From positions 1 through 48,401 of the IMG/VR virus record IMGVR_UViG_3300005563_000044: a stretch of DNA of 48,401 nt. One strand, written 5' to 3'. Below, in pieces: positions 17,109-24,298 of this stretch; positions within the stretch are counted from its first letter, which is position 1, and the number at the start of each line of letters is the position of its first letter. This stretch comes from a virus. The notes beneath the pieces were generated by a model that was given only the letters and a program-made list of their open reading frames with translations, had not been told where the DNA came from and did no database searches. The position numbers and the translations under genes are program-made.

Positions 17109-17645
17109 ATGGCTAACGAACAACAAGTCGAGGTTCCCTCGACAGACTACTACTTCCAGCACTTCAGAGACGCGTTCACCCACACGTACATGAAGTTCGT
17201 GGAGTCGCAAGGCAAGGAAGCCATCGTCGCTGCGCTCGGTCAGAGCGTGATCGGCACTTCCATGTTCTACGCCTTCACCCCAGGTCAGCTGGAGACCCTG
17301 GTGGACATCGTGTTTCGCAGCAACTACGTGCGCGACTTCATCCTGACGCTCACGAGTGTCTTTTACATGCGCATCGATCGCGGTTCGCTGGAGTGGAACA
17401 CGCTCGTGGAACGGCTGACGCTCAGCTACGGGGTGGCGACCGTCCACACGACGCAAGCCGGTGACTTCAATTCGAAGTTCCGGCTGATTCCCAACGTCTA
17501 CGCCGAGCGGCTGCCCGACAACGCTGACATTGCGGGCTACCTGCAGGGCAATCGCTGGCTGGTCGTGCTGTGCATGATCGACCAGTGCATCACCCTCGGC
17601 GACCTGTCGGTCATGACCAGCGCCAAGCCGCCCAAAAAGCCATGA
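17109..17645 (+). CDS. Hypothetical protein, 178 residues
   Basis: A soluble alpha-helical protein rich in Phe and Tyr, with hydrophobic helices (FILTLTSVFYM, WLVVLCMIDQCITLG) too broken to be convincing membrane spans. The C-terminus is basic (SAKPPKKP). The motif ATCTTAAGAA sits just before the start, as before the gene at 19560. The last bases overlap the next start (ATGA). No family recognised. It follows the polymerase-like gene by 35 bp. Confidence 0.72.
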   Translation: MANEQQVEVPSTDYYFQHFRDAFTHTYMKFVESQGKEAIVAALGQSVIGTSMFYAFTPGQLETLVDIVFRSNYVRDFILTLTSVFYMRIDRGSLEWNTLVERLTLSYGVATVHTTQAGDFNSKFRLIPNVYAERLPDNADIAGYLQGNRWLVVLCMIDQCITLGDLSVMTSAKPPKKP

Positions 17646-18391
17646 GCGTTCTCAAGCCTGATACGGTCTACGTCGATCTGGACTGCCTCCTGGACACGCG
17701 TCTGGGGACGCTGGCCAAGATCGATGACAACTACGCAGTCAACGCCATGCTAGGAGACTACTTCACCCGCACGGTGGATGAGTTTCCGGACGTGAACGCT
17801 CAGACCTTCAAGGAAGCCTACGCGCAGCGCGACACGTCGGTGCTGCGCCGATCGGTGCTGACCAACATCGTCTACCTGCTGGCCAGCTTCGTCAAGAGCT
17901 CCCGTGAGGACGTCGCTAAAGGTGGCCAGAACATGGGCATCGAGTTTTGCGTGAACGTGCATCCCTACAAGCTCACCGATGACGAAGCCAAAGAGATCTT
18001 GAACGTGCTGCAGTTCCGGCTGGGCAGCGACATCACGATCTCGTCGATCAACGTGAGCGACCAGGAACTGACCCCGGAGATCTGCAAAGAACACTACGCG
18101 GTCATGGTGCGCTACTCGTTTCACGAGTGGTTGGAGATGCACCTCGAAGCGTTCAAGAAGTGCAAGATGCCTTCGATGGTGTTGTATGCTCCGGCGCTGT
18201 TTGCCAAGGTTCCCACTGCGGCAGAACAAAAGGAGTTGGTCGACATGAAGCTCGATCCGTTCCAAGCAACGGAGATTGCGTGCTCGACCACCTTTGCGCT
18301 GCGCCTACTCGAACCGAACCTATTCAGCATCCATGACGGCATAAAGACCAGGAAGGGCTTTACCCCTCCTGGTCCTAGTGCCAGCACTTAA
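17642..18391 (+). CDS. Hypothetical protein, 249 residues, 3' end overlaps a hairpin
   Basis: Starts in an ATGA overlap with its neighbour. The N-terminus YVDLDCLLDTRLGTL begins with an acidic strand DLD as in HAD-like or polymerase-associated folds, but no full motif set follows. The body is mixed alpha/beta (NVHPYKLTDDEAKEIL). The last 15 codons run through the hairpin at 18346-18374, which probably ends the convergent neighbour, and the two stop codons overlap by 4 bp. I cannot assign a function; a phiKZ-type conserved protein is likely. Confidence 0.75.
   Translation: MSVLKPDTVYVDLDCLLDTRLGTLAKIDDNYAVNAMLGDYFTRTVDEFPDVNAQTFKEAYAQRDTSVLRRSVLTNIVYLLASFVKSSREDVAKGGQNMGIEFCVNVHPYKLTDDEAKEILNVLQFRLGSDITISSINVSDQELTPEICKEHYAVMVRYSFHEWLEMHLEAFKKCKMPSMVLYAPALFAKVPTAAEQKELVDMKLDPFQATEIACSTTFALRLLEPNLFSIHDGIKTRKGFTPPGPSAST
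18346..18374 (-). terminator. Hairpin-TTTATGCCGTC terminator inside the 3' end of the opposite gene
   Basis: GACCAGGAAGGG (18346-18357) pairs with CCCCTCCTGGTC (18363-18374) apart from one A-C mismatch. On the minus strand it runs into TTTATGCCGTC. The minus gene stops at 18388, so this is its probable terminator. The plus-strand CDS reads through it as its last codons. Confidence 0.7.
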
Positions 18392-18837
18392 GCGGCCTGT
18401 TGCGGCGGATCGATCGGAGCCGGACGGTTCTCGTCCATGAAGCTCTCGAAGTTCAGCTGCTTGGTGCCGATATCCGTCTCGCCGGGCAGCAGCTCGGGAA
18501 CCGGAATCTCGGCACCGAGCACCGGCGCTTCGATGATCGTGATGGAAGCGGACATGCCAGGCGCATGCGAGAGCTTGCTCAGCAGCGCAGCCACGACTTC
18601 CTTGCCCGAAGCGGCTTGGCCGGCAGCGATGTCGGCGTCCAGCTTCATGCGCTTGGTGGTCAGTGCGGACTTGTCCAGACCGTCGAGCGCCTTGATCAGG
18701 AGCTTGGCTTCGTCCGGGTCGGCGGGGAACGCGTCAGTCTCGGTGAGCTTCTTGACGATGCGAAGGCGGACGCCTCGCGTCCTTGCCAACACCTGGTCTT
18801 CAGTCAAGTCACCGGAGACAACGATGTCTTGCGACAT
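18388..18837 (-). CDS. Hypothetical protein, 149 residues
   Basis: AAAGGAG lies seven bases before the ATG at 18835-18837, a strong ribosome-binding site. Residues 1-90 are helical with many charged residues (LRIVKKLTE, KRMKLDADIA), a little like small DNA-binding packaging proteins. The C-terminal 55 residues are acidic and Pro-rich (PVPELLPGETD) and probably disordered. A small-terminase-like role is only a thought; there is no clear helix-turn-helix. It is the only leftward gene in a rightward cluster and has its own promoter region. Confidence 0.72.
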   Translation of the reverse strand: MSQDIVVSGDLTEDQVLARTRGVRLRIVKKLTETDAFPADPDEAKLLIKALDGLDKSALTTKRMKLDADIAAGQAASGKEVVAALLSKLSHAPGMSASITIIEAPVLGAEIPVPELLPGETDIGTKQLNFESFMDENRPAPIDPPQQAA

Positions 18838-18990
18838 GATGTTTTCTCCTTTGCGGTAATGAAATGTCAGTCAATCACATATCACCAATCTGAGGTGACG
18901 TGGAGTGACGCAGCGAGTGTGCGTGTCATATCACTGTGCACCAAATCCATGGCAGCGCACAAACGTGCTTGCCCAATGAAAGCCTAAACC
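18838..18990. promoter_or_regulatory. Divergent promoter region with repeated CACATATCACC motif
   Basis: This 153-bp region lies between a leftward and a rightward gene. CACATATCACCA lies near 18876-18887, and a related CATATCAC lies near 18928. The first 12-mer recurs near 41080 in another intergenic region. Read on the minus strand it gives TGGTGATATGTG, about 40-50 nt before the leftward start. It may be a phage promoter or operator; this is inference. Confidence 0.45.
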
Positions 18991-19500
18991 ATGCTAAAAC
19001 AGTTGCTCAAGAGGATCCTTTTGGGTCCTCCCATGACGCCGGTAGGTCGTGATGTACTACCACCAGCAGGACAGTCCAACCGAGAGTTGTGTCTCGAGTT
19101 GATTGTTGGCTTCAAGGAACTGAGTGATCGAAATTACAGTCCGTTGGCAGCCAACGGCGTGTTCATTTCGACCTGCGTTCCCAACATCGCCAGGTTCGTT
19201 ACGGTGCTCAAACAGATCACCATGACGATCAAGAAAAACGAAGCCCTCGACAGCGATCGCTACGCTCTGGTCATGGTCGACAAGACCCTGGATCAGTTCT
19301 TCATCTCCGACGACGGCTACTACATCGAGAGCACCTACATCTACGAATTCGTGGAAGAGGCTCTCAAACTGTGCGAACTGATGGAAGGCGCAGAAAGCGC
19401 CGAATACGGCGTACAGGAACACAACTTGCGAATTCTGACCAAGACCTTCGCGAGTCTAAAATCGATCCTGACGGGTCTACTTCAGGTCCTTGCGACTTGA
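18991..19500 (+). CDS. Hypothetical protein, 169 residues
   Basis: A soluble helical protein (FVTVLKQITMTIKKNEAL, YEFVEEALKLCELMEGAE) with no membrane segment. The N-terminus is basic and hydrophobic (MLKQLLKRILLG), which may be an amphipathic helix. The ribosome-binding site is weak (GAAAG at 14 nt). No family recognised. Confidence 0.72.
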   Translation: MLKQLLKRILLGPPMTPVGRDVLPPAGQSNRELCLELIVGFKELSDRNYSPLAANGVFISTCVPNIARFVTVLKQITMTIKKNEALDSDRYALVMVDKTLDQFFISDDGYYIESTYIYEFVEEALKLCELMEGAESAEYGVQEHNLRILTKTFASLKSILTGLLQVLAT

Positions 19501-19559
19501 GGAAAGCAACCGTTGGTTGATCTTAAGAAACCAGCTTAAACCTAGCAAAAGGAGTCCCC

Positions 19560-20204
19560 ATGTGGGATAACAAAAGACAGATCGGTCTGCGCCTGGCGCT
19601 CAAACCACGCTCTTTTGGCGTGGGGGTGCCAAGCGGAATTACTGGGGTGCTCGCCAAGATGTTTCGCAACATCGTCCACGAGCTCGGTGTGGGTCCTTCC
19701 CAATGGGACCACTTCATGGATCAGTACCTGAACAAGGAACTCAAGATCCTCGAAGACCGGCGGCGGGAACGTCTGATTCGCCAAGGCGGGGTGGAGACTC
19801 GCGAGCAGATCGACACCAATCGTCGTGATCGCACCAGCTTGCGCGGGAACCTGAACAAGGAATTCAAGCGCAAGATTATGACTTGGAAGGTCTTTTGCAA
19901 GGGCATGCGCTTCTTGCAGTTCGAAGGCTTCGAGTTCAAGATCATCGGCAAACGCAAGAACGGTACCATCTCCACGCATTCCATGTACATCTCGTTCGAT
20001 GACGTCACGCACGAGATCGAGCAACCGGACGATCCGGAAGAAGGCGGTGAAGGCGATGCCGTGATGAGCGCTGCGGGTGATGTGTTGATCAACACCGACA
20101 AGGGCGACCTGGTCGAAGAAGTCCCCGAAGTGATCAGCCCTGGCAACAGGCAGCAAGATCTCTTCGAAGACAGCGGCGACCAGGACGACCTCGCAGACAA
20201 CTGA
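19560..20204 (+). CDS. Hypothetical protein, 214 residues, basic core and acidic tail
   Basis: AAAAGGAG at the right distance supports the ATG at 19560. Residues 50-115 are strongly basic (KILEDRRRERLIRQGG, NLNKEFKRKIM), followed by a small beta region (EFKIIGKRKNGTI). The last 60 residues are very acidic (DDPEEGGEGDA, DSGDQDDLADN). A basic body with an acidic tail is typical of nucleic-acid-binding proteins such as single-strand-binding or scaffold proteins, but no OB-fold signature is clear. The motif ATCTTAAGAA lies 30 nt upstream. The next gene begins 6 bp after its stop. Confidence 0.75.
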   Translation: MWDNKRQIGLRLALKPRSFGVGVPSGITGVLAKMFRNIVHELGVGPSQWDHFMDQYLNKELKILEDRRRERLIRQGGVETREQIDTNRRDRTSLRGNLNKEFKRKIMTWKVFCKGMRFLQFEGFEFKIIGKRKNGTISTHSMYISFDDVTHEIEQPDDPEEGGEGDAVMSAAGDVLINTDKGDLVEEVPEVISPGNRQQDLFEDSGDQDDLADN

Positions 20205-20210
20205 AAAACC

Positions 20211-20858
20211 ATGGAAAACTCCAGAAAACCAGCCGGGGGTCGGCAACTTCCCCCGAGCCGCAAGAGCGTCTCTGATAACCCGAGTTCCCGGTTCGATCCT
20301 GCCAACGACGGGATCGACCACATCAACATCCTGTTCCACAAAGCCAAGACCAAGCTGGGCCACGAGCTGTCGCACTTCACCAAGATGAAGTTCACGCATC
20401 CTTACCTGGGCTACTTCACGTCCATGGAGGGCTTTTGGTTCTACGTGCGTTCTGGTTGCGTGGCTGACGACTTGCGCTACAAGTACGGCTTTGATGCCAA
20501 GCAGGAAGGCCGCCAGTACGAATCGAAGTGGAACCAGCACTTCGAAGAAGACATCATGGCCGGCAACTACCAGAAGATCATCCAGAACCCGGATCTGCTG
20601 GAGAGCTTTGTCAACAGCCAACTACCGTTCACGCACTACTACCTGTTTGATACCGCCAACGGCGGCCAGCACAAGGTGTCTGCGCGCGGCGAGGCGTGGC
20701 TGTCCAAGGGTTTTGAAGACCTGCGCACTGCCCTGAAGGAGCAGCGCGTGCCTGAATGCTGGATCAACGCTGAACAGCGCTACGTCCAGGCCCATGCCGA
20801 CACCCCAGTGGTCGTCCCGGCTGAAACCCAGTCGTCTGGCAAGCCCGACGCGTTCTAG
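20211..20858 (+). CDS. NADAR (YbiA)-like domain protein
   Basis: Residues about 35-150 of this 215-residue protein resemble the NADAR/YbiA pattern. LSHFTKMKF corresponds to the LSNF..xPF motif, GYFTSMEGFWFY to the xSxEhxfQ motif, and DAKQEGRQ to the AKxxGR motif. A later helix (GNYQKIIQNPDLL) matches the KFxQNxxL stretch. NADAR proteins are N-glycosidases that act on ADP-ribosyl or ribosylated pyrimidine intermediates. Some remove ADP-ribose from nucleic acid and can counter toxin-type defence. Similarity is by eye and the Trp/Gly end motif of canonical members is unclear. Expression follows the preceding gene by 6 bp and a UUCG-loop terminator comes after it. Confidence 0.5.
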   Translation: MENSRKPAGGRQLPPSRKSVSDNPSSRFDPANDGIDHINILFHKAKTKLGHELSHFTKMKFTHPYLGYFTSMEGFWFYVRSGCVADDLRYKYGFDAKQEGRQYESKWNQHFEEDIMAGNYQKIIQNPDLLESFVNSQLPFTHYYLFDTANGGQHKVSARGEAWLSKGFEDLRTALKEQRVPECWINAEQRYVQAHADTPVVVPAETQSSGKPDAF

Positions 20859-20864
20859 ACCAGT

Positions 20865-20912
20865 GGGCTCTCCTTCGGGGGAGCCCCCTCTCTTCCCCTT
20901 TGTTTTTTGGCT
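20865..20912 (+). terminator. UUCG-loop terminator
   Basis: GGGCTCTCC (20865-20873) pairs with GGGGAGCCC (20878-20886) around a TTCG loop, with one G-U. C- and T-rich sequence with TTTGTTTTTT follows. It lies 7 bp after the NADAR-like gene and is a typical factor-independent terminator. It lacks the TTTATG tail of the family seen elsewhere. Confidence 0.85.
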
Positions 20913-20924
20913 TGAAAACGCCTC

Positions 20925-22097
20925 ATGAACCCTCTTGCACCAACCACGTTCTCATCGGGCCCGAAAGATTCGTTGGCGTCGGTTGACGTCTACGGCGCAT
21001 CGGGCGGAGTTGTCAATTCGATTCAAGACACCAAGACTGCCTCGACCTTTGACATCAGCTCGATCCTGGCCAACTCCGGCAAGGGTCTGCTCACAGGGGC
21101 TGGCAGTCTTCTGAAGGTCAGCAACGTCACTGGCGCAGTCACGCTGGATCAAGGCACCATCCTGAATCGCCTGAACGCTGTCGTTCCGGCAGCGGCTGGT
21201 TCGATTCGCGGGCTGTCGGCCGATGCGCAAAAGACGCTGACCAGCAGCTACACCGACTACGGCAACGTCAACGTCAACATGAGTGGTTCGACGTTCAACG
21301 TCGATTCGTCTCATGTGGCCGACCTGTCGGGCTACGGTGACTACGTCAACATGGTCAATGCCTACGGCACGGGATTGTCCAACGAGACGGTGCCGGGTCA
21401 GTGCTCGATCTACGACGTGGACTCCCACGCTTCGCTCATCAGCGCCGGCGTGATCCAAGGCAGCAGCTACGGGTTGCCCAACTCGTTTACCACGCTGACG
21501 GCGCCGTCGGCTGTGTCGAGTAACACGGGTCTGCTGACCAAGGTCACGGCGGCGTGCTTGCCGGTGCTGGTCAGAAACGGTGACCTCAACAACCTGAAGA
21601 CCATGGCCGCCTCACCGGGTGGACAGATCTTCGATGCGGTCTTGCCCAACTATGGCCGGCTCCTGACGACGGGCTACTCAGCCACCGCCTACGGGCGCAA
21701 TGGTTTCGGAGCTTCCGTCCAGGACTACTCCAACCTGATCTCGATCTTCACGAGCACGAACTCGCAGTGGAATGTCTTTGACCGCCTGGGTGATACCGGG
21801 GGCGACAACACCACGCTGAACCTGCTCAAGTTGATCGGCGGCAGCCGCGACTTTACGACGCTTTTGGCCATCGGGATCAAGAGCTTGGTCGATGGGGATC
21901 GCGGCAAGCACCAGATCCTGGCCACGATGTTTCCGCGCACCACGGTCGAAGCCGAAGTGGCGCGAGCATTTCCCCGGGTCGTGCTGTCGACGTCGCTGGC
22001 CAACAGCCAGACCCAACGGGCCCAGACGATCGATCCGCGCGTGGTCCGGCTCATTGCCAACACCACCAAGGCTCTGATCGGTGCCATTCCTGTCTAA
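20925..22097 (+). CDS. Probable virion structural protein, 390 residues
   Basis: Rich in Ser, Thr, Gly and Asn with few charges (AVTLDQGTIL, NVNVNMSGSTFNVDSS), typical of virion proteins. The C-terminal part (LLKLIGGSRDFTTLLAIGIKSLV) contains hydrophobic helices. It is transcribed towards the leftward tape-measure group and ends at a convergent bidirectional terminator. In phiKZ several virion genes follow the tape-measure gene, and this gene may be a counterpart. No enzyme motif is visible. Confidence 0.72.
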   Translation: MNPLAPTTFSSGPKDSLASVDVYGASGGVVNSIQDTKTASTFDISSILANSGKGLLTGAGSLLKVSNVTGAVTLDQGTILNRLNAVVPAAAGSIRGLSADAQKTLTSSYTDYGNVNVNMSGSTFNVDSSHVADLSGYGDYVNMVNAYGTGLSNETVPGQCSIYDVDSHASLISAGVIQGSSYGLPNSFTTLTAPSAVSSNTGLLTKVTAACLPVLVRNGDLNNLKTMAASPGGQIFDAVLPNYGRLLTTGYSATAYGRNGFGASVQDYSNLISIFTSTNSQWNVFDRLGDTGGDNTTLNLLKLIGGSRDFTTLLAIGIKSLVDGDRGKHQILATMFPRTTVEAEVARAFPRVVLSTSLANSQTQRAQTIDPRVVRLIANTTKALIGAIPV

Positions 22098-22098
22098 A

Positions 22099-22141
22099 GA
22101 CAGCATAGGAGGGGGAGCCTCGGCTCCCCCTTTATGCCGCC
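22099..22141. terminator. Bidirectional hairpin terminator with TATGCYGYC flanks
   Basis: GGGGGAGCC (22111-22119) pairs with GGCTCCCCC (22122-22130). TTTATGCCGCC follows on the plus strand and CCTATGCTGTC on the minus strand. It separates convergent genes ending at 22097 and 22142. A smaller hairpin CTGTC-TAAA-GACAG (22090-22103) contains the upstream stop codon. Confidence 0.82.
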
Positions 22142-24208
22142 TCAGCGGTTGACCCGTCCGGCCATGAAGGCCGAGATCAATTGCGCCGGGGCCAGGTCCC
22201 CGATCCAGTTGGCGGTATGGGCCGCGCTGAACCAGGTGTTCATGTTGGCCATGGTGCGCGTCAGCCGCAGCTTCAAGCGATCCATCGAGTAGATCTGCTC
22301 GTTGAGCGAGAGCGAACCAAGGACAGCCATGTAGTCGGTGAACGTCGAGTCGTCATCGAACAAACCGGCCGTCGGATTGGTGAACGGGTTGTAGCCCTGG
22401 ATGATGGGCATGTGCAGGATTGAACTCAGATCCAGCACCGAGAACGTGATGTCGATGGCCATGGCCGAACCGGACTTGGAAAAGCCCAGATTGCCTGTAC
22501 CGCGCGTGATGCTCATCGAGTCGATGATGCCCAGACGCGTCTGCGCACGACCGCGGTCGTAGAGCTCGACCAGGAACGGGCTGGTATAGGACTGCTTGCC
22601 GGTCGACAGCGGCAGGGCTGCAGCCAGGAGCATGCACAGCGGCACGTACAGGTTGAGCATCTGGCTGATCTTGTTGCCGTACGGCGAGGTCAGCTGGATC
22701 GAGTAGCTCATGGACGGCAGGTTGGCGCTCGAGCTTTGCCAGTGCTTGGGAATGTCCACGAACGCCGAACCCCCCAACGCTGCCAGTCCTGACATGGACA
22801 GACCTGCCGCAGCGCCCGACAGAAAGTCCTTGACACCTGAGACCACCGCACCCGCAGCTTGACCGATCAACCCGTCGCTGATGTTACCACCGGCAAAGTT
22901 GAAGTTGGTCTCACGGGCCTGACCCGACATCGAGTTGATCTTGTTGCCGATCTCCGACTCACCCACGGAGTTGCTGAACGACTCGTGCACCGGACCATCG
23001 TTGTCCACCCGGAACGACACAAAGGTCGAACCATCGTCGAGTTCGGCGTGCAGGAACTCGGCCAGCTTTTGCAGCATGGTCTCGTTCTTGGGCGCCAGTT
23101 CGGTATCGACCGACGGACTCGAATCTTTGGCCGCTGCATCGGCGGTGGACGTGTTGGCCGAGGTGGTAGACGAGACGGTGCTGGTCGTGGTGTTTTGCGA
23201 CGGCGCCGAGCTGGCTTTCGGAACGGAGACGGCCGAATCAAACCACTTGCTCAAGTAGCTCTGGAACGACACCGATTGGGTTTGCGCACGGTCGATTCGA
23301 AAACCATGACTGACCAGGTTGGTCATGACGTCGTACAGATCGTCAAACCCCGAGGCGCCCGAGTTGGCCGTGGCGGTGGCGTCGTACGTCTCTTCCATGT
23401 AGCGGTAGAGCTTGCGGCTCAGGCGCTGGTAACGCGTGGCCATCGCGTAGACGTTGATCTGGCCGTTCTCGTAGATGATGTCAGGCATCTTCGAGGCGAA
23501 GTTCTGCAGGTCCGCTTCCTTGAACGGATAGCGACCATCCAGGAAATTGACCGTGTCGTTGTTGCCCGAGAATGCCCGCGGGACCATGCCCTTGTTGACG
23601 GCGATCGCGTTGACCATGCCTTGTACGGCATTCCAGTACACCGGCATCGTGGGCTTCAAGTAGTAGTACTTGCTCGACGGCTTGTTGAGCAGAAACCGCA
23701 TGATGTTGCCGCCCAGCGAGATCAGCAGCAGCGGCATCGAAAACAGCGGCACCACGTAGCCCGCGGCCTTGCCGATGTTGTACAGCAGCGAATTGCCCCG
23801 ACCTGTGCGCGCCAGCACACCAGCATCGGAGTTGTAAAAACCCGTGAAGAACGTGGTCAGCGAATTGAACTGCGGCACGCCAAAGCGCATCGAGATGATG
23901 CGCGAGTTCTCTTCGATGACTTCCCCGTAGTAGCGGCCGTAGCTGCCGTGATCGGGGTTGGGGGTGACCGGGTTGCCGTCCGCGTCGAGCTGGACCATGA
24001 TGCCCGGAATACGGGGATCGGCATTCGGGGTGAACTGGGCCGGCGGATTGATCGCCAGGCTGCCCCCGAGTTGGGTGTTGCCGAACTTGAACCGGTTCGT
24101 CGAGAACGACCGATTGCGATTGTCGATGTCTTGCTGGGCCGTCGAGGGAACCAGGAACGCCTGGCGCACCCAGTCGGCGTCTGAGATTTTCTGCAGACTC
24201 GTAGTCAT
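22142..24208 (-). CDS. Probable virion/tail structural protein next to the tape measure
   Basis: This 688-residue protein directly follows the tape-measure gene on the same strand. Residues about 145-185 are hydrophobic (AGYVVPLFSMPLLLISLGG). Residues 325-380 are a Ser/Thr/Ala-rich disordered linker. The C-terminal third holds a conserved-looking block (SIQLTSPYGNKISQ, PLCMLLAAALPLSTGKQSYT, PFLVELYDRGRAQTRLGIID). Such blocks occur in large-phage proteins thought to belong to the tail or baseplate. In phiKZ the gene beside the tape measure (gp182) is also a virion protein. No enzymatic motif was found. The ribosome-binding site is weak. Confidence 0.75.
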   Translation of the reverse strand: MTTSLQKISDADWVRQAFLVPSTAQQDIDNRNRSFSTNRFKFGNTQLGGSLAINPPAQFTPNADPRIPGIMVQLDADGNPVTPNPDHGSYGRYYGEVIEENSRIISMRFGVPQFNSLTTFFTGFYNSDAGVLARTGRGNSLLYNIGKAAGYVVPLFSMPLLLISLGGNIMRFLLNKPSSKYYYLKPTMPVYWNAVQGMVNAIAVNKGMVPRAFSGNNDTVNFLDGRYPFKEADLQNFASKMPDIIYENGQINVYAMATRYQRLSRKLYRYMEETYDATATANSGASGFDDLYDVMTNLVSHGFRIDRAQTQSVSFQSYLSKWFDSAVSVPKASSAPSQNTTTSTVSSTTSANTSTADAAAKDSSPSVDTELAPKNETMLQKLAEFLHAELDDGSTFVSFRVDNDGPVHESFSNSVGESEIGNKINSMSGQARETNFNFAGGNISDGLIGQAAGAVVSGVKDFLSGAAAGLSMSGLAALGGSAFVDIPKHWQSSSANLPSMSYSIQLTSPYGNKISQMLNLYVPLCMLLAAALPLSTGKQSYTSPFLVELYDRGRAQTRLGIIDSMSITRGTGNLGFSKSGSAMAIDITFSVLDLSSILHMPIIQGYNPFTNPTAGLFDDDSTFTDYMAVLGSLSLNEQIYSMDRLKLRLTRTMANMNTWFSAAHTANWIGDLAPAQLISAFMAGRVNR

Positions 24209-24258
24209 GGAAAGGCTTTCGTGGCGGAAGGAGTTTTAAAGGAATTACGGCAAGGAAA

Positions 24259-24280
24259 GGGGGAGGGGAAGCCCTCCCCC
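24259..24280 (-). terminator. GC-rich hairpin terminator after the tape-measure gene
   Basis: GGGGGAGGG (24259-24267) pairs with CCCTCCCCC (24272-24280). The minus-strand side continues with TTTCCTTGCC. It lies 19 bp beyond the tape-measure stop and separates it from the 688-residue gene. Confidence 0.75.
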
Positions 24281-24298
24281 TCCTTTGTTTTACACGGT

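Noticed and set aside
18388-18837. Considered a small terminase subunit
   Set aside because: Only a vague helical charge pattern; no helix-turn-helix or neighbouring large terminase gene.
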